Program-made: the position numbers and the translations under genes | Notes under the pieces: model-generated | The model's database searches: none | Told to the model about the DNA's origin: nothing | The model's input: only the letters and a program-made list of their open reading frames with translations | Shown here: positions 55,256 through 61,721 of the stretch, one piece after another | How positions within the stretch are numbered: the first letter of the stretch is position 1 | Layout: the number at the start of each line of letters is the position of its first letter | Assembly: GCF_019083965.1 (NCBI RefSeq) | Contig: NZ_JAHRCY010000012.1 | Span: 1 to 64,000 of the forward strand | Reading direction: 5' to 3' | DNA: 64,000 nt | Source of the DNA: Catellatospora tritici | GTDB lineage: Bacteria > Actinomycetota > Actinomycetes > Mycobacteriales > Micromonosporaceae

Positions 55256-55996
55256 TCAGGAGGTGGAGGTGGCCGCGATGACGTCGTCGGACGTCGCGAC
55301 GCAGCCGAAGACGCCGCCCTGCATGGTCACCATGTGCAGCGCGGCCTCGTGGTTGCCGGGGTCGGTGGCGCCGGTGCAGTCCGACAGGATCAGGCACTCG
55401 TAGCCACGGTCGTTGGCCTCGCGCATGGTGGTGTGCACGCACACGTCGGTGGTGATGCCGGTCAGGATCAGATGGGTGATGCCGTGGGTACGCAGTACCA
55501 GGTCCAGGTTGGTGGCGTAGAACGCGCCCTTGCCCGGCTTGTCGACGATGACCTCGCCGGGGACCGGGGCGACCTCGGGCACGATCTCCCAGCCCGGCTC
55601 GCCCTTGATCAGGATGCGGCCGCACGGTCCGGCCGACCCGATCTCGGCGCCGATCTGCGCCGAGCGCCAACGCTTGTTGGCGGGTAGGTCGGACAGGTCG
55701 GGGTCGTGACCCTCGCGGGTGTGCACTACCAGCATGCCCAGCGCGCGCACGTGGTCGAGCAGTTTGGCGGTCGCGGGCAGCCCGGCCCGGGTCAGCCCGA
55801 TGTCGTATCCCATCGCGTCGACGTATCCGCCCGGCCCACAGAAGTCGGTCTGCCAGTCGATGCACAGCAGCGCCGTCCGGGCGACGGGCACGGACCCGTC
55901 GTACGGCCAGCGGTAGGGCCTGGCCTGCACCGGCCCGATGCGAGCCCCGCTCGGCACGGCAGCGGCGGAGTTGAGGTGGGGCACCAGGTTCTGCAT
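55256..55996 (-). CDS. Second BiuH-like cysteine hydrolase
   Basis: 246 residues, clearly related to the neighbour: Asp (CIDWQTDF), Lys (DKPGKGAFYAT), Cys (TTDVCVHTT) and HTREGHDPDLSDLP. It has an N-terminal extension of about 35 residues. The tandem pair may act on two substrates of one pathway or on the two halves of one molecule. No clear ribosome site before the ATG. Confidence 0.85.
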   Translation of the reverse strand: MQNLVPHLNSAAAVPSGARIGPVQARPYRWPYDGSVPVARTALLCIDWQTDFCGPGGYVDAMGYDIGLTRAGLPATAKLLDHVRALGMLVVHTREGHDPDLSDLPANKRWRSAQIGAEIGSAGPCGRILIKGEPGWEIVPEVAPVPGEVIVDKPGKGAFYATNLDLVLRTHGITHLILTGITTDVCVHTTMREANDRGYECLILSDCTGATDPGNHEAALHMVTMQGGVFGCVATSDDVIAATSTS

Positions 55997-56009
55997 ACTG
56001 TCGATTGTC

Positions 56010-56018
56010 GACCGAACT
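56010..56018. promoter_or_regulatory. GACCGAACT motif upstream of hydrolase operon
   Basis: The 9-mer GACCGAACT here recurs exactly at 56769-56777, upstream of the GntR gene. A shared GntR operator is likely. Confidence 0.5.
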
Positions 56019-56077
56019 GTTTCACGGTCTGTTCCAGTCGGTAACGTTGCGATGACCTGGTGCCCCCGGCCGGGGCC

Positions 56078-56740
56078 CTACAGATAGGACCGTGCTCCGT
56101 GCCCGCCCAGCGCGGCCAGGACCGCCGCCGTGTCACCGGTCTCGACCGCCTCCAGCAGCCGCTCGTGCCGGTGCACCCCGTCGTCGGAGTGCGTCTGCTC
56201 CGCCTCGCGCCGCAGGTTGATCGCCATGTACAGCTGCAGCCTCACCAGGATCGACTCGTAGATCGAGGTGAGCTGCTGGTTGCCCGACATCGCCACCAGG
56301 CTGACGTGGAACGACCGGTGCGCGTTGGCCACCTCCAGCTGGTCCCCGGCCGCCGCCGCGTCGCGCAGCTGCGCCAGCGCCGACCGCAGCCCGGCGAGGG
56401 CGTTGGGCTGACCCGCCGACAGCGCCTGCTCCACCGCGTGCCGCTCCAGCATGTCGCGCACCGCGTACAGCTCCCGCACGTCCCGGTCGGACAGGGTGGC
56501 CACCCTCGCGCCCCGCCGCGGCACGTGCTCGACCAGCCCCTGCTCCCCCAGCAGCCGCAGCGCCTCCCGCAGCGGCGCCCGGCTGATCCCGAGCCGCCGG
56601 GTCAACTGCTCCTCCACCAGCCGCTCGCCCGGCTCCGACCTGCCGCTGAGGATCTCCCGGCGTAACCGGGTCACCGCCAACTCGACCAGGCTGAAGGACT
56701 CGATCTCCCCGTGCACCGGGGCTGGTGCCATCTCCGTCAC
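56078..56740 (-). CDS. GntR family regulator (FCD type)
   Basis: 220 residues. It has an N-terminal winged helix (GERLVEEQLTRRLGISRAPLREALRLL) and a helical FCD ligand domain with metal-site residues (ANAHRSFHVSLVAMSGN, HRHERLLEAVETGD). GTG 56740 is used; ATG 56731 is also possible. It lies upstream of the hydrolase/permease operon, which it probably controls. Confidence 0.85.
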   Translation of the reverse strand: MTEMAPAPVHGEIESFSLVELAVTRLRREILSGRSEPGERLVEEQLTRRLGISRAPLREALRLLGEQGLVEHVPRRGARVATLSDRDVRELYAVRDMLERHAVEQALSAGQPNALAGLRSALAQLRDAAAAGDQLEVANAHRSFHVSLVAMSGNQQLTSIYESILVRLQLYMAINLRREAEQTHSDDGVHRHERLLEAVETGDTAAVLAALGGHGARSYL

Positions 56741-56768
56741 GGCACCGAGTCTGCCAGCCGTCGCAACT

Positions 56769-56777
56769 GACCGAACT
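56769..56777. promoter_or_regulatory. Second GACCGAACT motif, upstream of gntR gene
   Basis: Same 9-mer as at 56010-56018, 28 bases upstream of the GntR start. Consistent with autoregulation. Confidence 0.5.
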
Positions 56778-56815
56778 CTAGTGTCCTGAGTCCGAAATTT
56801 GCTGTTGGTTCTGGT

Positions 56816-56917
56816 ATGGATGATAGTCGCTGGCCGAAGCTCGCGCTGCCGGAGTCGGCCGAGATTCGCGCCAGCCTCGCCGCACACGGCGAACGAATCA
56901 AAGACTCCGCACGTTAG
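56816..56917 (+). CDS. Possible 33-residue ORF
   Basis: A short frame from ATG to TAG with a plausible amphipathic composition (starts MDDSRWPKLALPES). It may be the fragment of a lost gene or an insertion-sequence remnant: the stretch just before it (TAGTGTCCTGAGTC) resembles ends of some actinobacterial IS elements, from memory and unverified. It overlaps the end of the SUKH-like gene on the other strand by 4 bp. Confidence 0.25.
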   Translation: MDDSRWPKLALPESAEIRASLAAHGERIKDSAR

Positions 56918-57444
56918 CGCGGTTCCCCGTCCTCGTCGAAGAAGGGGCCGTTACAGGTTTCCTCGACGAGCTCCTCCAGGGCGGCCAGGATGGTCTCGGC
57001 TTCGGCGCGAACGGCCTCGATCGAGCGTGGTTCGCCGGGGGCGAGCGCGATGAGCTCGGGGATCGGCTCCGGCACGCGGGTCAGGTCGTCGACCGCTTCC
57101 AACGGACCGACGCCGTTGGCCAACAGCCACAGGTAGTCGCCAAGGTTCTTCGCGATCACGGCCAGCTCGCCCTCGGAGCCGAGGTATACCACCGGCTGGG
57201 TCTCGATCGCAGCGTCCCGGTCGCGCAGCCAAACGGCCGCGTGGCCGCCCGAGCCGTCCTGGCCGAAGAAACGGAAAGGCGGCACGCCGGCGTCCTCGTT
57301 GTCGGTCCAGGCCGCCCACCATTCCGCGGTCTCCTCCAACGAATCGAACTCGTCGGACGGCTGGAAGTCATGCCCCTCGTGGTCGGTGGCGAAGGGTGCC
57401 TTGAGCGCGGCGGCCAGCATGGCGGGCAATTCCTGATGAAGCAC
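56914..57444 (-). CDS. SUKH/SMI1-KNR4-like protein
   Basis: 176 residues from GTG 57444. The pattern FRFFGQDGSGGHAAVWL, then YLGSEGELAVIAKNLGDYLWLLANGVGP, is typical of the SUKH superfamily, often immunity proteins against toxins. No toxin gene lies next to it. The start is uncertain: GTG 57477 and ATG 57420 are also in frame. It ends in an acidic tail. Confidence 0.65.
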   Translation of the reverse strand: MLHQELPAMLAAALKAPFATDHEGHDFQPSDEFDSLEETAEWWAAWTDNEDAGVPPFRFFGQDGSGGHAAVWLRDRDAAIETQPVVYLGSEGELAVIAKNLGDYLWLLANGVGPLEAVDDLTRVPEPIPELIALAPGEPRSIEAVRAEAETILAALEELVEETCNGPFFDEDGEPR

Positions 57445-57829
57445 AGCCAGGAGCTTAGGGCCCGCCCGGCCGAGCACACGGTAGACCAGTGAGTGGCCAT
57501 ACGCGGCTTCGATTCCCCAGGTCAGTGCAGCAGGGCGACCACCAAGGCCGGCACCGGAACGAAGACCCCGAGAACCAGCAGCTCCGTAGCCGGTCGCCGC
57601 AGCCTGTACTTGCGTTGTCGACCGGCGAACCGGGCATCCACGGCAGGCTCGGCCGCACGGTGCGGCTCGCCGCAGGGACGGGTGCGCAAACATGTGCCGA
57701 TACATCTTGCGACGAGGCCACCCTGCGCGGGTGCCCGTTCCCGCCGGGATGGCGTGCTACAAAGTCGTCACGACCGGGAGCCGTCCGGTCACGACTTCGC
57801 GTCCCGCACAGTGGCACCCAGGAGTGGCG
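57445..57829. other. Intergenic region without a gene
   Basis: The 385 bases between the SUKH-like gene and the methyltransferase show no convincing frame, hairpin or repeat. It probably holds promoters for both divergent genes. I could not pick a -35/-10 pair. Confidence 0.5.
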
Positions 57830-58570
57830 ATGACCGAGCAGCCCCAGGCCCCGAGCACCGCCCGCATGATCGATTACTGGCTGGGCGGGACGAACCACCA
57901 CCCGGTGGACGTGGCGGCCGCGCAGGCGTTCGAGGGGGCGTACGGCCCGTGCGCGGCGATCTTCCGGTCCCTGCGCGCCTTCTCCGGCCGTGCGGCCCGG
58001 CACATCGCCGCCGAGGGCGTCGACCAGTTCCTGGTCTTCGGCGCGGGCATCCCCGCCCAGGGCAATGTGCACCAGAGCGTGCCGGGCGCCCACGTGCTCT
58101 ATACCGACCTCGACCCGCAGATCGTCGCCGCGGGCCGGGAGCTGGTCGCCGGGCTGGGCAACGTCGGCTACGTGCCCGGCGACGCGGCCGACCCGCGCCG
58201 CATCGACACCGACGTGCTGGACCGCACGCTGCCCGAGTGGACCACCCGTCCGGTGGGGCTGATCTTCCTTGGCCTGGCCGCGTTCCTCGACGACGCGACA
58301 CTGGCCCACGCCCTGGACGAAATGTACGACCTGGTGCCCGACGGCAGCCGCCTGGCGTTCGACTTCGACGCGATGGAGCTCACGGCATACCCGGAGGCGC
58401 TGGCGATGATGGGGCCCGGCTTCCACATGCGCGAACCCGCGGACTTCGGCGCGCTGCTGGGCCGCTGGCGGGTGACCGACGACGGCATCGTCCCGGTCGC
58501 CCGGTGGCGTCCCGACGGCCCCGTCGAGCAGGTGCCCGACGCGTTCTGGGGCGGCCTGGCCGTCAAGTGA
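57830..58570 (+). CDS. SAM-dependent methyltransferase (Methyltransf_19)
   Basis: 246 residues. The opening TARMIDYWLGGTNHHPVD is the signature of this actinobacterial methyltransferase family, followed by the SAM-binding motif (FLVFGAGIP) and LYTDLDPQIV. Function is often linked to secondary metabolites but substrates are unknown. AGGAG precedes ATG 57830. Confidence 0.85.
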   Translation: MTEQPQAPSTARMIDYWLGGTNHHPVDVAAAQAFEGAYGPCAAIFRSLRAFSGRAARHIAAEGVDQFLVFGAGIPAQGNVHQSVPGAHVLYTDLDPQIVAAGRELVAGLGNVGYVPGDAADPRRIDTDVLDRTLPEWTTRPVGLIFLGLAAFLDDATLAHALDEMYDLVPDGSRLAFDFDAMELTAYPEALAMMGPGFHMREPADFGALLGRWRVTDDGIVPVARWRPDGPVEQVPDAFWGGLAVK

Positions 58571-58661
58571 CCCGGCGGTTGTCGGGAAGCGGTCGTATCG
58601 CCCTGACCGGCCGGGTCCTCTGTCCATCGACGGCACCTCCGGTCGATGTGAGGAGACACCA

Positions 58662-59123
58662 ATGACCACTCCCGGCAAGGACAGCGGCGGCGACACCGTG
58701 ATGAAGGACGGGTCACCGGTCAACACGTACGGGCTCACCGACAACTGCTACTACGTGACCGCCGCGCAGCTGCTCAACACCACGGTGGGTGAGCTGACCA
58801 AGCGGACCGAGATCATGCAGGAGCCCGGCGAGCAGATGACGATGACCGAGACGCAGACCTTCTTCCAGGGGCTCGGGCTGCCCGCACAGGTGACGCAGTA
58901 CGGCACGCTCGCCGCGGTCGAGCAGGCATTCCGGGCTCTCGGGGCCACCACCGACCGGCAGTACGCTCTCGGTTTCCAGCGCACCGGCGGCTCCCGGCAC
59001 ATGGTCGTGGCCCACTACCGGCCGCAGCTGATGCAGTCGGTGCGCTACCACGACTACCAGAACCCGGACTCCAGCGCCGCCCTGGACCTCGCCGGCGCTA
59101 CGGCCTACTACCTGTTCCACTGA
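58662..59123 (+). CDS. Small papain-like fold protein
   Basis: 153 residues without a signal peptide. Cys (TDNCYYVTAAQLL), His (GGSRHMVVAHYR) and an Asp/Asn region (YHDYQNPDS) lie in the order of a papain-like catalytic site. The rest is short, so it could be a stand-alone peptidase, deamidase or toxin-like domain. GGAG lies upstream of the ATG. No immunity protein or secretion gene adjoins it. Confidence 0.55.
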   Translation: MTTPGKDSGGDTVMKDGSPVNTYGLTDNCYYVTAAQLLNTTVGELTKRTEIMQEPGEQMTMTETQTFFQGLGLPAQVTQYGTLAAVEQAFRALGATTDRQYALGFQRTGGSRHMVVAHYRPQLMQSVRYHDYQNPDSSAALDLAGATAYYLFH

Positions 59124-59128
59124 CGGTC

Positions 59129-59172
59129 CGGCCGGGTCGCGGGCCGACGACACGGGCCCCGCGACCCGGCCG
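59129..59172. terminator. Bidirectional terminator hairpin
   Basis: A perfect 15-bp stem (59129-59143 with 59158-59172) with a 14-base loop lies between the ends of the papain-like gene and the frameshifted methyltransferase. Confidence 0.8.
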
Positions 59173-59189
59173 CACGTCGATCATCCCGG

Positions 59190-59784
59190 TCAGGGACGCC
59201 TGGTCCCGATGATCGTCGACAGATCGGGGGCCAGCCGCACCTCGGTGCACCGCAGCGCCGGATGCTCCAGCCACCCCAGCCTGGCCAGATCGGGTTCACC
59301 CGCGATGACCGGCGGCCACTGCGTCATCGGGGTGAAGTCGTCGATGACGATGGTGCCGCACGGATTGAGCAGCAGCTCAGGGTCGGCGGGCGGGGTGCTC
59401 TTGCCGTTGCCGCCACCGTCGGTGACCAGCAGATCGAATGGGCCGCGTTCCTGTATCCGGGTCCAGTCCCCGTGCAGGATCTCCACATCGGGCAGATCCG
59501 CGAAGAGCGCGGCGACGACGTGGGCACGCTGCTCGTCCCGCTCGACACTGACGACGCGCACGCCTGGACGACGCGCGGCGATCATCCAGGCGAGTCCGAC
59601 GCCGCATCCCGTGCCGGTCTCACCGATGCTGCCGGTCGCGCCGGCGGCCAGCACCTGCAGCAGACGTCCCTGCTCCGGGCGACGAGGACGGGAAGTCCAG
59701 CCGCCTGGCCAGCTCCAGCGCGGAGCGCACCAGTTCCGGCAGGCCGGACAGTCCCGCGTACGCGTCGGTTCCTGAAGTCGACAT
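59190..59784 (-). pseudogene. Frameshifted SAM methyltransferase
   Basis: The first 30 or so codons (ATG 59784, MSTSGTDAYAGLSGLP...ALELARRLDF) and the rest (RPEQGRLLQVL, then GETGTGCGVGLAW, VVSVERDEQ) are in different frames. The change is near 59681-59692 by one base. Joined, they make a normal class I methyltransferase of about 195 residues with the SAM loop ETGTGCG. Either a decayed gene or a sequencing error in GC-rich DNA. Confidence 0.65.
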
Positions 59785-59925
59785 GGGTCCCCCGCTCGCC
59801 ATCGATCGACGTCCGCCATGCTGCCAGGTCGCCGAGACCTGTCAATCCGGCCGCGTCACGTCCCACGGTCCGCACCGACCGCAGGATAGGTTCGTCGTGG
59901 CATCCGAACCGGAATCGAGGACGAC

Positions 59926-60576
59926 GTGGCCACCTTCGTGCTGATCCACGGTGCCGGGCACACCGGCTGGCACTGGCACCCGGTGGCAGCGGAGCTGCGC
60001 GCCCGCGGCCACCTCGCGGTGGCGCCCGATCTGCCCAGCGACGACGACGAGGCGGGGCTGCCGGAGTACGCCGACGCCGTGGTGGACGCGGTCGGTGACG
60101 CCACCGAGCTGGTCGTGGTGGGGCACTCGTTCGGGGGCTTCACCGCGCCCCTGGTCTGCGACCGGTTGCCGGTGCGGCAGCTGGTCCTGGTGGCACCGAT
60201 GATCCCGGCGCCCGGTGAGTCACCCGCTGCCTACTGGGCCAACACCGGCCACGACCAGGAGGTACGGCCACGCTACGACGATCAGGTCGCCCTGTTCTAC
60301 CACGACGCTCCGGCCGGACTCGCGGCCGAGGCGGTGCGGCGCGGCCGGCCCCAGTCGGTGGCCCGGCTGGCCCAGCCGTCACCGCTCAAGGCCTGGCCCG
60401 ACGTGCCGACCCGGATCCTGGCGTGCCGGCAGGACCCCCTGTTCCCCACCGTATTCGTCCGCCGGGTCGCGCTGGAGCGGCTGGGCATCGTCCCCGACGA
60501 GATGGACAGCGGGCACACTCCGGCGCTGAGCCGCCCGACCGAGCTGACCGAGCGCCTGCTGGCCTATCTCGACTGA
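59926..60576 (+). CDS. Alpha/beta hydrolase
   Basis: 216 residues. It has the oxyanion motif LIHGAGHTGWHWHPV, the nucleophile elbow GHSFGG (Ser) and a C-terminal His in SGHTPALSRP. Related to small esterases such as plant methyl-salicylate esterases. GTG start with GAGG upstream. The substrate is not predictable. Confidence 0.85.
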   Translation: MATFVLIHGAGHTGWHWHPVAAELRARGHLAVAPDLPSDDDEAGLPEYADAVVDAVGDATELVVVGHSFGGFTAPLVCDRLPVRQLVLVAPMIPAPGESPAAYWANTGHDQEVRPRYDDQVALFYHDAPAGLAAEAVRRGRPQSVARLAQPSPLKAWPDVPTRILACRQDPLFPTVFVRRVALERLGIVPDEMDSGHTPALSRPTELTERLLAYLD

Positions 60577-60594
60577 CCTCGGCCCACCCTGCGA

Positions 60595-60629
60595 CGCGGT
60601 GCGCGGCGGTCCGACCGTCGCGCACCGCG
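60595..60629. terminator. Bidirectional terminator hairpin
   Basis: A perfect 11-bp stem (60595-60605 with 60619-60629) with a 13-base loop lies between the convergent hydrolase and secreted-protein genes. Confidence 0.7.
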
Positions 60630-60642
60630 CCCCAGGCGCCGA

Positions 60643-61680
60643 TCAGGGGCAGGGCTTGCCGTAGTCCAGCGGCAGGGCCTGCAGCCGTTCCAGCGGCAGG
60701 TCGTAGAAGAGCAGGTACTTCTCCGAGCCGTCGGGCACGATGTCGTCCGGGTCGATGAGCAGCGAGTACGGGTCGACTCCGCCGTTGCGGGCCATCTCCA
60801 GGCGCGGGTCCTCGGCGTAGGTGACGACGGCCCCGGCCTTGTCGGTCATGATCACGCCGTACTCCTGCATGGCCCGTGCGATGGTCCGCGCGGCCGGGCT
60901 GAGCAGGGTGTCCACGTCGAAGTCCGGGTCGAGGCGGAACCGCTGCCCCTCGCACGGCAGATCCTCGCCGACGGTGTTGCCGTCGTCGCGGGTGGCGGGC
61001 CACGAGTGGCAGCCTGCCTTCGTCCGTACCGTGGCGATGTTGATCGCGTGGTCGATGTGCCCACGCCGCAGCTCGTCGATGCGGATGGTGAAGGCACCCA
61101 TCGGCAGCCCGGTGGCGGTGGCGCCGAGCGGGTTCGGGAAGATCCCCGGGTTGCGCGAGTAGTGTGAGATCTTGCCGCCCCAGCAGGCGGACCAGTGGCC
61201 CGCCGCGTCCTTCTCGGCCCGCCAGAAGTCCCAGTAGGTGTCGGTGTCGGGCTCGTAGATGGTGAGCGCGGCATCGGTGCCCAGCGAGGCGAACAGGTCC
61301 GGTGGGGTCGGGACCGCCGCGAGGCTGTCGGCGATCACCGGTCCCGCCTCGGGAATGCCGAGGCAGTCGGAGAAGGTCCACCTTGTCCGCGGCGTACGCC
61401 GGTCGACGGTGAAGATCGGCGTCGAGTAGGTGTCGGTGTTGATGGCCCAGGTCCCGTAGTTGTTCTCCTTGTCGAGTTGGATGTTGTGCACGATCTGCGC
61501 CGAGCGCGGATCGAGCGGCACGGTGCGCGGCAGCTTCGTGTTCCACGGACCCGACCGCGAGAATCCGTTGGTGGGCGCCGGACGGTGCCCGGCGGCCGCC
61601 GGAGTGGGCGTTACCGTGACCGCGCCCGCCACCAGAACGGCGGCGACCAGCGGCGACAGTACTCTGGCAGAGATATGCAT
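60643..61680 (-). CDS. Secreted protein of unknown function
   Basis: 345 residues. The signal peptide ends near PAAAG. The mature part has conserved strands (YGTWAINTDTYSTPIF, WDFWRAEKD, MGAFTIRIDELRRGHIDHAINIA, SWPATRDDG) that I know from other actinobacterial secreted proteins without a name. Three or four Cys. ATG 61680 directly precedes the signal; no clear ribosome site, possibly leaderless. Confidence 0.7.
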   Translation of the reverse strand: MHISARVLSPLVAAVLVAGAVTVTPTPAAAGHRPAPTNGFSRSGPWNTKLPRTVPLDPRSAQIVHNIQLDKENNYGTWAINTDTYSTPIFTVDRRTPRTRWTFSDCLGIPEAGPVIADSLAAVPTPPDLFASLGTDAALTIYEPDTDTYWDFWRAEKDAAGHWSACWGGKISHYSRNPGIFPNPLGATATGLPMGAFTIRIDELRRGHIDHAINIATVRTKAGCHSWPATRDDGNTVGEDLPCEGQRFRLDPDFDVDTLLSPAARTIARAMQEYGVIMTDKAGAVVTYAEDPRLEMARNGGVDPYSLLIDPDDIVPDGSEKYLLFYDLPLERLQALPLDYGKPCP

Positions 61681-61721
61681 GCCCGGCAGCGTAGGGACGG
61701 CAGCCGATGCGTGCCTCAGGG

